A stretch of 34,109 nucleotides of DNA, taken from Ruminococcoides sp052118065. Lineage in GTDB: Bacteria; Bacillota; Clostridia; Oscillospirales; Acutalibacteraceae. The translations under genes and the position numbers were made by a program. Positions 25,095 through 32,177 of the stretch are shown piece after piece (the stretch's first letter is position 1; every line of letters begins with the position of its first letter). The notes beneath the pieces were generated by a model. The model did no database searches. It saw only the letters and a program-made list of their open reading frames with translations, and was not told the DNA's origin. The stretch covers positions 1 through 34,109 of the forward strand of contig JBQKHY010000026.1 in NCBI GenBank assembly GCA_052118065.1, given 5' to 3'.

Positions 25095-25176
25095 GATATT
25101 TTAAACTTGTTTAAAATATCATCATAGAAGAAACTTTCCTTTATTTCTAACTATAAAATACAATGAACATTATGAG

Positions 25177-25340
25177 TTACAGTTGTAGGGGACATCATTG
25201 ATGTCCCGTTACAAACTAGCCTTTATATAGGTACTTTGCCCTATGTAGCAAGTTATAATTTCTAGTTTCTACATAGGACAAAATTGTATAAAACATTTTA
25301 CTATTAAACGGGCGAACGATGTTCGCCCCTACGACTGTAA
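25177..25340 (+). repeat. TTACAGTTGTAGGG element, copy 3
   Basis: Ends TTACAGTTGTAGGG and CCCTACGACTGTAA. First palindrome GGGACATCATTGATGTCCC, second the GCGAAC type. Nearly identical to copy 2, including the flank from the MITE-1 boundary onward. Confidence 0.88.
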
Positions 25341-25434
25341 GCCAAAATTTTGTTATAATTCACACCCACAAACCCAAATTTGTCAATCTAAACTTATGCA
25401 AAAATAAGTGTTAACTGTAAAAAGGAAAAAGAAA

Positions 25435-25461
25435 GAAGTCAAAACAAATTGCTTTGACTTC
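25435..25461 (-). terminator. Terminator of leuA
   Basis: Stem GAAGTCAAA/TTTGACTTC, on the minus strand followed by TTTCTTTTTCCTTTTT; about 115 bp after the stop. Confidence 0.82.
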
Positions 25462-25575
25462 TTCTATAACAACATTATAAATTTATAACATATAATTTCT
25501 ACAATAAGATAACAAATCTATCACAATATAGCATTCATAACTAAATAACAGAAATATAAATTAAAAACAAGAAAA

Positions 25576-27261
25576 TTACTTATCTTCAGCTTCATTTCTG
25601 TTGATAGCATTTAGCACACCTAGGATTGAGCTATAGTTAACATTATGGTCAATGCCAACACCGAAAATTCTCTTATTTTCAGGTGTTTCAAGTTCAATGT
25701 AAGAAACTGCCTGAGAGTCACTACCTTCGCTAATAGCATGTTGACTATAAGAACGGAACTTATACTGGTCAATGCCAATCTTCTTCATAGCGTTAAAGAA
25801 TGCATCAATAGGACCGTTACCAACACCGGTTGTGTTTCTCTTATCAGTACCGTCAATAACGATAGTACCCTTAAAGTGAACATACTCCTTGCCATTTTCA
25901 CTTTCTTCAAAGATACGGCTGTTTTCAATAACATACTTCTGTGGGTGTTCTAGGTAGTTATCCTTAAATACTTCAAATAGTTCCTTTGGTACAAGCTCTC
26001 TGCCTAGTTCATCACACTTAACCTGAACTAATGCACCGAACTCTGGATGCATTTTCTTTGGTAGTTCGTAGCCAAAGTTGTGTTCCATAACATAAGCAGC
26101 ACCACCCTTACCACTCTGTGAGTTAATACGAATGATAGGCTCATACTGTCTGCCAACATCAGCAGGGTCAATTGGAATATATGGAACTTCCCAGTAGTCT
26201 GAGTTAGTGTCCTTGCAGTACTTAACACCCTTGTTGATAGCATCCTGATGGCTACCTGAGAATGCAGTAAACACTAATTCACCAATGTAAGGCTGTCTTT
26301 CGCCAATCTTCATATTAGTGCATCTTTCAAAGATTTCCTTTAGCTTTGGTAGGTTAGAGAAATCAAGTTCAGGGTCAACACCCTGTGTGTACATATTTAG
26401 GCCAACAGTAACAATGTCTAGGTTACCTGTTCTTTCACCGTTACCGAATAGTGTACCTTCAACTCTCTCAGCACCTGCAAGTAAAGCAAGTTCTGTTGCA
26501 GCAACACCTGTACCTCTGTCGTTGTGAGGATGAACTGAGATAATAGCACTTTCTCTGTTCTTTAGGTGCTTGATAAAGTATTCAATCTGATCGGCATATG
26601 TGTTAGGTGTACACATTTCTACTGTGTTAGGTAGATTTAGAATAATAGGGTTTTCAGGTGTACATTCAAGCACATCCATAACCTTTTCACAGATAGCAAC
26701 TGCATTGTCCATTTCTGTGCCACTAAAGCTTTCAGGACTGTATTCAAATCTAATGTTTGTGTCACCGTCATAGTTGTCTGTTAGTTCTTTAATTAGCTTT
26801 GCACCTTCAACTGCAATGTCAATGATACCATCTATATCTTTCTTAAATACAACTTTTCTCTGTAAAGTAGAAGTTGAATTGTAGAAGTGAACAATAACAT
26901 TCTTAGCACCCTTAATAGCCTCAAATGTCTTTTTGATTAGGTGTTCTCTTGCTTGTACAAGAACCTGAATTGTAACATCATCAGGAATATGATTTCCTTC
27001 TATTAGTTCTCTACAGATTTCGTATTCTGTTTCTGATGCTGATGGGAAACCGATTTCAATTTCTTTGAAACCCATATCGCATAGTGCGTGGAAGAATTCC
27101 AACTTTTCTTCAAGATTCATAGGGTCAATCAGTGCCTGGTTGCCATCTCTTAGGTCAACACTACACCAAGTTGGAGCTTTTGTAATTACTTTTGTAGGCC
27201 ATTCTCTGTCCGGTAAATCAATCTGCTTAAAAGGAATATACTTTTTGTATCCTTCTTTCAT
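25576..27261 (-). CDS. leuA: 2-isopropylmalate synthase, long (LeuA type 2) form
   Basis: 561 aa. Condenses acetyl-CoA with 2-oxoisovalerate, the first committed step of leucine synthesis. The HMGL/DRE-TIM barrel starts with D36-L-R-D-G-N-Q-A-L and carries the metal-binding H-P-H-N-D-R-G-T-G near 250 and G-E-R-T-G-N near 282. A C-terminal regulatory domain (about 430-555) includes G-V-G-N-G-P-I-D-A. W-C-S-V-D-L-R-D-G-N marks the type found in actinobacteria and yeast. The start is ATG 27261 with AGGAGG upstream; an in-frame upstream extension runs into the T-box core and is rejected. Monocistronic here, no leuBCD adjacent. Confidence 0.95.
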   Translation of the reverse strand: MKEGYKKYIPFKQIDLPDREWPTKVITKAPTWCSVDLRDGNQALIDPMNLEEKLEFFHALCDMGFKEIEIGFPSASETEYEICRELIEGNHIPDDVTIQVLVQAREHLIKKTFEAIKGAKNVIVHFYNSTSTLQRKVVFKKDIDGIIDIAVEGAKLIKELTDNYDGDTNIRFEYSPESFSGTEMDNAVAICEKVMDVLECTPENPIILNLPNTVEMCTPNTYADQIEYFIKHLKNRESAIISVHPHNDRGTGVAATELALLAGAERVEGTLFGNGERTGNLDIVTVGLNMYTQGVDPELDFSNLPKLKEIFERCTNMKIGERQPYIGELVFTAFSGSHQDAINKGVKYCKDTNSDYWEVPYIPIDPADVGRQYEPIIRINSQSGKGGAAYVMEHNFGYELPKKMHPEFGALVQVKCDELGRELVPKELFEVFKDNYLEHPQKYVIENSRIFEESENGKEYVHFKGTIVIDGTDKRNTTGVGNGPIDAFFNAMKKIGIDQYKFRSYSQHAISEGSDSQAVSYIELETPENKRIFGVGIDHNVNYSSILGVLNAINRNEAEDK

Positions 27262-27573
27262 AGTAAAAACCTCCTTGTCTTTCGTAAAAAATAATACATA
27301 AAATACATAAAAAAACGCCCCTAAAAATAGGGACGAACAAATTATCCGTGGTACCACCCAAGTTTAAGCATATGTTACCATATACTCCTTAAGAACTTCC
27401 AACAAAGTTCTGACCAATAACGAGGTCTGCCGTCTTGCCCTTATAAGACAAGAAACTCCGGGATGAGTTATACATATAAGTTTTGACACTGTTTTACACC
27501 AACCAACAGTTCTCTTCGCTCTAAAACAAATATCTTTTTCCCTTCATAGTTTTTAAGGGTTATTTTTTTGTGT
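27262..27573 (-). promoter_or_regulatory. Leucine T-box leader of leuA
   Basis: Minus-strand T-box core GGGTGGTACCACGG at 27359-27346. Stem I starts around 27525 with AGAGCGAAGAGAACTG. The likely specifier is CTC (Leu) at 27467-27465, followed by ATCCCGGAG. Terminator stem CGTCCCT/AGGGGCG with TTTTTTT at 27335-27309. Uncharged tRNA-Leu would allow read-through into leuA. Confidence 0.88.
27309..27335 (-). terminator. T-box terminator of leuA
   Basis: Minus-strand CGTCCCT-atttttt-like loop-AGGGGCG followed by TTTTTTT, about 50 bp before the start codon. Confidence 0.85.
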
Positions 27574-27579
27574 AATACT

Positions 27580-27608
27580 ATTATATTAACGGGGAATAGG
27601 AATGTCAA
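27580..27608 (-). promoter_or_regulatory. leuA promoter
   Basis: On the minus strand TTGACA (27608-27603), 17 bp, TATAAT (27585-27580): consensus match at both hexamers. Confidence 0.88.
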
Positions 27609-27911
27609 GACTTTTATAAATAATATTCTATCTTTGTCTATATTTTTTGTAGTAAAACCTCTGTATGTTGAAAAGTTACAAAATTCAATAATATACATTA
27701 ATATATGTTTTAATATTCTAAATGTTGACATATACAAAAAATAGCAATACAATATAGATAACTATGTTTTTCATTTAACAATGTAGTAGAATTATAAATA
27801 GTTCAAATATAAAAGTGGTCCGGAATTATGTATAATTTTTTTTACATAAATCTTAAGTTATATTGACTATTGTTACAATGATGAGATTTTCTGAAAAAAT
27901 TTTAAAAAATA
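27609..27911. other. AT-rich divergent spacer, no gene
   Basis: Between the leuA promoter and the sigma-factor promoter. Very AT-rich; no repeat of the families above, terminator or credible frame was recognised. Confidence 0.5.
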
Positions 27912-27943
27912 TGTAACCTTTTTTGTACTTGAAAAGTGTTATA
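27912..27943 (+). promoter_or_regulatory. Probable ECF-sigma autoregulated promoter
   Basis: TGTAACC (27912-27918), 17 bp, GTGTTATA (27936-27943), just before the sigma gene. The same pair with the same spacing is at 29245-29276. The AAC in the -35 box is typical of ECF sigma promoters. Confidence 0.72.
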
Positions 27944-27963
27944 AGTAAGAGAGGGTAAAGAAG

Positions 27964-28464
27964 TTGGAAGAGATATTGGATGTTGAGAGCTTTGTCACCA
28001 AAGCTGTTAATGAATATTCCGGTACAATATATAAGGTTGCTTTCCATATTACTTGCAACAAGGATGATGCCTATGATGTGTGTCAGGATGTTTTCCTAAG
28101 ATTGTTCAACAATTTTGAAAAGATTAAGGACGATGAACACCTAAAGGCGTGGCTTATCCGAGTTGCAGTAAATTGTGCAAAAAGCTATTGTACGAAAGGA
28201 TTTAAGAAAAATACAGTTTCTATTGATGATGTTAATGAAAATGAGTTAATAGCTGAAAATAAGAAAGATAATACTATAGATAAGGTTCTTAAATTACCGG
28301 AAAAGTATCGTGTAGTTATTCATCTTTTCTATTATCAAGAAATGAGTATTGAAGAAATATCCGATACTTTACAGATTGGTAAATCAGCAGTTAAAACAAG
28401 ATTATCAAGAGGAAGAAAACTGTTAGAAAAAATTATTAGAGAGGAGGAAGCTTTAGGTGGATAA
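27964..28464 (+). CDS. ECF-type RNA polymerase sigma factor
   Basis: 166 aa with only regions 2 and 4. Region 2 (about 12-75) contains D-D-A-Y-D-V-C-Q-D-V-F-L-R-L and W-L-I-R-V-A-V-N. Region 4 (about 105-160) contains L-P-E-K-Y-R-V-V-I-x-L-F-Y-Y-x-E-M-S-I-E-E-I and S-A-V-K-T-R-L-S-R-G-R. The start is TTG at 27964 with GAGGG eight bases before. The gene overlaps the downstream membrane protein gene by eight bases, the usual layout for an ECF factor and its anti-sigma factor. Similar promoter motifs before itself and before the LRR gene suggest its regulon. Confidence 0.94.
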   Translation: MEEILDVESFVTKAVNEYSGTIYKVAFHITCNKDDAYDVCQDVFLRLFNNFEKIKDDEHLKAWLIRVAVNCAKSYCTKGFKKNTVSIDDVNENELIAENKKDNTIDKVLKLPEKYRVVIHLFYYQEMSIEEISDTLQIGKSAVKTRLSRGRKLLEKIIREEEALGG

Positions 28465-29170
28465 ATTTGATTTTGATTTGTACAAAAAACAAACCGATGA
28501 GATTGACTTAACAGACAAGCAAAAGCAAGACTTAATTAGCAATATCCTTGATAAGAAGAAAAGAGAAAACTTAAAGGTTATTGATTTCCCTACCGAAAAA
28601 CCTAAAATTTATAAATACAAGAACCTACTGACTATTGCTGCCGGGTTTGTTATTATTATTTCCATTGCTTTCTTAACAAACTTAGTACCTGGTTTTCTTT
28701 CTTCTCAAAAGATGGACGAATTTTCTCTTGTGAATTCATTAAGTAACAACAAGGATAAGTCGGTACAAAAGGCTATTGTAGTTGAACTTAAAGACAAAAA
28801 AGGCAAGAAAGAGGTCGAAAGTAAACCACTTGACCTACAACTTAAGGGTAAACACATAACAAGTGTTGATGTTTATTCAGCAGGTAATAACTATATTGTG
28901 TTAAATAGTTATAGCAGTGGTACTGCTTATGCTGAGGCTAGTACTTCTTATAGCAATATTGATTATAGCGATATTGATTTCTTAGGTTGGATGCCATCAG
29001 AAGAAAATATTGCAACTCTTAAGGGTTTGGCTTCTCAGTCAACAGCAGATGAGTATTACAATTGTATGTATGATACAATTTATATGACAATCTATTTTTC
29101 AAATGGTGATACTGTAAAGCAGAAGTTGGTTGTTTCTTATGATGACAACTACAACTACACTATTGAATAA
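28457..29170 (+). CDS. Probable membrane anti-sigma factor (237 aa)
   Basis: Cytoplasmic N-terminus of about 55 residues (acidic and basic, including T-D-K-Q-K-Q-D-L-I-S-N-I), one membrane segment at about 56-78, and an external domain of about 160 residues rich in Ser, Tyr and Asp. No zinc anti-sigma H-x3-C-x2-C motif and no known domain is recognised. The role rests on its position: GTG start, eight-base overlap with the ECF gene, and single-pass topology. The outer domain may sense envelope state. Followed directly by a terminator. Confidence 0.7.
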   Translation: MDKFDFDLYKKQTDEIDLTDKQKQDLISNILDKKKRENLKVIDFPTEKPKIYKYKNLLTIAAGFVIIISIAFLTNLVPGFLSSQKMDEFSLVNSLSNNKDKSVQKAIVVELKDKKGKKEVESKPLDLQLKGKHITSVDVYSAGNNYIVLNSYSSGTAYAEASTSYSNIDYSDIDFLGWMPSEENIATLKGLASQSTADEYYNCMYDTIYMTIYFSNGDTVKQKLVVSYDDNYNYTIE

Positions 29171-29195
29171 AGAAAAAAGAAAATTATAATTTTTT

Positions 29196-29221
29196 GCTCT
29201 GCCTTTGGTGGAGCTTTTTTG
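29196..29221 (+). terminator. Terminator of the sigma/anti-sigma operon
   Basis: Stem GCTCTGCC/GGTGGAGC with two wobble pairs, then TTTTTT. It separates this operon from the LRR promoter 24 bp downstream. Confidence 0.85.
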
Positions 29222-29244
29222 TGCAAAAAAAATTCTCAAAATTA

Positions 29245-29276
29245 TGTAACCTTTTGTACATTTGATAAGTGTTATA
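29245..29276 (+). promoter_or_regulatory. Probable ECF-sigma promoter of the LRR operon
   Basis: TGTAACC (29245-29251), 17 bp, GTGTTATA (29269-29276). The flanks also agree with the 27912 site (C-T-T-T-T after the -35; G-T-A-C in the spacer). Confidence 0.74.
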
Positions 29277-29316
29277 TATGAAAGGATATTTTTTAATACA
29301 AGAAAGGATGATAAAA

Positions 29317-30135
29317 ATGAAAAAAACTAACAAAATTATTGCTTTAGTTCTTGCAGTTATTACACTGCTTAGTGTAGTGTGTGTTGTACCTGTTACTGCA
29401 AGTGCGAAAGTAACAAATGTAGTTTCTTCTTCAGCTAAATCACCTACAAGTGGTAAGTGGGGGAAGAATGCAAAGTGGAAACTTAATTCAAAGGGTGTGC
29501 TTACTATCTCAGGTAAGGGTACATTGAAAATTGAAGAGTTAAGAGAGTCAGTTGCAAGAAAAGTTAAAGAAATCAAAATTAACGATGGTATTACAAAAGT
29601 GGATTTTTCAGCATTATTCTTTGTTAATGATGCAAGAAAAGTTACACTAAACAAAACCATCACAAGTATTGACAGAGGGGTATTTAACTATTTTGATAAT
29701 ATTACTTCTGTTAATGTACCTAGTGGTAACAAGAAGTATTCTTCAGTAGCAGGTGTTCTTTATTCAAAGGATAAGAAAAAACTTATTTTCTATCCAAGAG
29801 GAAAGAAAGGTACAAAGTACACAATTCCATATGGTACAAAGACAATTGGAAAATACGCATTTGATAAGTCACAATATTTAAAGAGTGTAACAATTCCATC
29901 AACAGTTACAAGTATAGAAGAAGGTGCATTTTTCCGTTGTGAAAAAATGAAGAAAATCACTATCCCAAGTTCTGTAAAAAGAATGGGAAATCTGGCATAT
30001 GGTTTCTATGTTACTTATGACGAAGACTTAAATATATACATAGAACCAATAAAAGGATGTACTATTTATGGAAAAGCAGGAAGTGCTGCACATAGATACA
30101 GCAGAAACTTTGGCGTTAAGTTTAAGAAAAATTAA
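29317..30135 (+). CDS. Secreted BspA-type leucine-rich-repeat (LRR_5) protein, 272 aa
   Basis: Signal peptide with A-S-A cleavage near residue 30. An N-terminal beta module W-K-L-N-S-K-G-V-L-T-I-S-G-K-G is common before LRR_5 repeats. Then about five repeats of the form I-x-x-x-A-F-x-x-C-x-x-L-K-x-V-x-I-P, clearest near 195-235 (T-I-G-K-Y-A-F, I-E-E-G-A-F). No LPXTG, SLH, choline-binding or other wall anchor and no catalytic domain. AAAGGATG precedes ATG 29317; an earlier in-frame ATG at 29269 overlaps the promoter and is rejected. First gene of a two-gene operon. Such proteins often bind host or substrate surfaces; the ligand is unknown. Confidence 0.88.
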   Translation: MKKTNKIIALVLAVITLLSVVCVVPVTASAKVTNVVSSSAKSPTSGKWGKNAKWKLNSKGVLTISGKGTLKIEELRESVARKVKEIKINDGITKVDFSALFFVNDARKVTLNKTITSIDRGVFNYFDNITSVNVPSGNKKYSSVAGVLYSKDKKKLIFYPRGKKGTKYTIPYGTKTIGKYAFDKSQYLKSVTIPSTVTSIEEGAFFRCEKMKKITIPSSVKRMGNLAYGFYVTYDEDLNIYIEPIKGCTIYGKAGSAAHRYSRNFGVKFKKN

Positions 30136-30153
30136 GTAGGGAGGTAGTGTGTT

Positions 30154-32004
30154 ATGACAAAGTTAAAAAGAAGTATATCTATACTGTTAATGATTTTAAC
30201 ACTTTCAAGTGTATTTAGTATGAATTTGATAAGTGCCTCAGCAAGCACAAACGGTAATTCTCCTTCATCGGGTTTACTATATGAAGATATAGATATGGAT
30301 GAGGAAATTAAGTATGTTAAGGTAAATTGGTCATATGACGGTAACGGTACATTGACATTTACAGGCGATGGCAAAGTTATTAACTATTATGATGAACTAA
30401 ATCCTGATAGCTTGTATAAAGAGATTAAAAGTATCGGTAAGTATGTAAAGCATATAAAACTTGCAGAAGGTATTACCGGTATTGAACTTCCACTAAAGAA
30501 TTTACCTAAGATTGAAACTATTGATTTTTCAAGTAGTGTTAAATATATTGACACTTATGTTTTTCAAGATTGTAAAACAATAAAGAGTGTGACTTTACCT
30601 GAAAAGATAACAAGAATTGATGACAATTCCTTTAATGGTTGTTCTAACTTAATTACTGTAAATCTACCTAGTACACTAAAATCAATTGGTTGGAGAGCAT
30701 TTAGTGATTGTAAAAAGCTAAAGAATATTACTATTCCTGAAAGTGTAACTAAGATTGATGATAGTGCTTTTTCAGGATGTGAAAGTCTAACTGCAATTAC
30801 ACTACCTGAAAAGGTTGATGTAATTTCCAATTGGTTATTTGATGGTTGTAAGAACCTAAAGACTATTAATTATTCAAAGAAACTTCGTGTTATCGGTTTA
30901 GGTGCTTTTACAGATTGTAAAAGTCTGGAGTCATTTACATTCCCGTCATATATGAATATTATTCAGAAAGATACTTTTTCAGGTTGTACAAACCTAAAGA
31001 AAATTACAATCCCTAAGAATGTTACAAAGATTGCACAAAGTGCCTTTGAAGGCTGTGTTAACCTAACTTCTGTAAAACTTTCAAGTGATACAACTGCAAT
31101 TGGTACAAAGGCTTTTAAGGATTGTACAGGTTTAACTTCTTTCACTATTCCTAATAAGGTAACTTTAATTAAACAACAAGCCTTTGATGGTTGTAAAAAA
31201 ATAAAGACATTTAACATTTCTAAAAATGTTAATGAAATCGGAAAAAATGTTTTTATCAATTGTACAAATCTAAAGAGTATTAATGTGGATAAAAATAATA
31301 AGAAATATGCAACAGTAAACGGTTCTCTTTATAATAAGAAAAAGAATAATCTTATTGCTTATCCCGGTGGCAGAACATCATCATACAAAGTTTCTAAGGG
31401 TACTGAGTACATTGGAAATCAGTCCTTTTCCGGTGCTACAGTAAAGAAAGTTGTTATTCCTAATACAGTAAAGAATATTGGCTATAAAGCATTTGAAAAC
31501 TGTAATAACCTTAACAATATCATTATTCCAAGTTCTGTAAGTTTTATTGATGCAAAGGCTTTTGACAACACAAAGTACTACAATACTTCAAAGCATTGGT
31601 ACAAAGGTCAGCTATATGTTGCTAATTGTGTAGTTGACAGTAAAACAAATATTAAGTCTGCTAACCTAAAGTCCGGTACTAGACTAATTGCAAAAGAGGC
31701 TTATTATAACAGAAAAAATCTAAAATCTGTTAAGCTATCTAACAAACTTCAGTATATTAATGACAGAGCATTCCTAAACTGCAACAAGGTTAAAAGTGCA
31801 GTATTGCCTAAGTCAATTAAATATGTTGGCAAAAAAGCTATTGGCTACAAAATAACTACTGTTTATGCTGATGTAGATTCTTTCCTTGAATACTATCAAA
31901 AAATGATTCTTGCAAGAGATAACTTTACTTTATATGTATATAAAAATACTGCCGGTAACAGATATGCTAAGGGTAATGCCTTTAACTATAAGGTAATCAA
32001 ATAA
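30154..32004 (+). CDS. Secreted BspA-type leucine-rich-repeat (LRR_5) protein, 616 aa
   Basis: Signal peptide ending A-S-A near residue 30, a linker, then W-S-Y-D-G-N-G-T-L-T-F-T-G-D-G, the same pre-repeat module as the smaller neighbour. From about 100 to 560 it carries roughly 16-18 LRR_5 repeats (I-D-x-x-x-F-x-G-C-x-x-L-x-x-I-x-x-P), interrupted near 383-410 and 480-505 by longer insertions (Y-A-T-V-N-G-S-L-Y-N). No wall anchor. GGGAGG precedes the ATG, 18 bp after the upstream stop, so the two are co-transcribed. The conserved Cys within each repeat is unusual for a secreted protein and typical of this family. Confidence 0.9.
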   Translation: MTKLKRSISILLMILTLSSVFSMNLISASASTNGNSPSSGLLYEDIDMDEEIKYVKVNWSYDGNGTLTFTGDGKVINYYDELNPDSLYKEIKSIGKYVKHIKLAEGITGIELPLKNLPKIETIDFSSSVKYIDTYVFQDCKTIKSVTLPEKITRIDDNSFNGCSNLITVNLPSTLKSIGWRAFSDCKKLKNITIPESVTKIDDSAFSGCESLTAITLPEKVDVISNWLFDGCKNLKTINYSKKLRVIGLGAFTDCKSLESFTFPSYMNIIQKDTFSGCTNLKKITIPKNVTKIAQSAFEGCVNLTSVKLSSDTTAIGTKAFKDCTGLTSFTIPNKVTLIKQQAFDGCKKIKTFNISKNVNEIGKNVFINCTNLKSINVDKNNKKYATVNGSLYNKKKNNLIAYPGGRTSSYKVSKGTEYIGNQSFSGATVKKVVIPNTVKNIGYKAFENCNNLNNIIIPSSVSFIDAKAFDNTKYYNTSKHWYKGQLYVANCVVDSKTNIKSANLKSGTRLIAKEAYYNRKNLKSVKLSNKLQYINDRAFLNCNKVKSAVLPKSIKYVGKKAIGYKITTVYADVDSFLEYYQKMILARDNFTLYVYKNTAGNRYAKGNAFNYKVIK

Positions 32005-32020
32005 ACTGAATATATTTTAT

Positions 32021-32063
32021 TGCACTTCTGATTTAGCTATGGTTAAGTCAGAGGTGCATTTTT
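32021..32063 (+). terminator. Terminator of the LRR operon
   Basis: Stem TGCACTTCTGA/TCAGAGGTGCA with one G-U pair, then TTTTTC, 17 bp after the stop. Confidence 0.87.
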
Positions 32064-32114
32064 CTTATAAAGAAAAAAATAAATATGGGAATTATATATA
32101 AAAATGAAAAAACA

Positions 32115-32143
32115 TTGTAAAAAAATAAAATATATTGTATAAT
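32115..32143 (+). promoter_or_regulatory. Promoter of the NYN-domain gene
   Basis: TTGTAA (32115-32120), 17 bp, TATAAT (32138-32143). Vegetative type, unlike the ECF sites upstream. Confidence 0.75.
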
Positions 32144-32177
32144 AGTATTGAAAATTTTTATACAAAGGTGGTATTTT

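Noticed and set aside
22450..25340. Possible CRISPR from multiple similar repeats
   Set aside because: Repeats are 160-250 bp, palindromic, irregularly spaced and of several families, so they are MITE-like rather than CRISPR.
27262..27357. N-terminal hydrophobic extension of LeuA as a membrane anchor
   Set aside because: It would be translated from the T-box core and terminator. AGGAGG before ATG 27261 marks the real start.
27468..27752. 94-codon minus-strand frame upstream of leuA
   Set aside because: Covers the leuA promoter and T-box stem I; composition is AT-driven and there is no start site signal.
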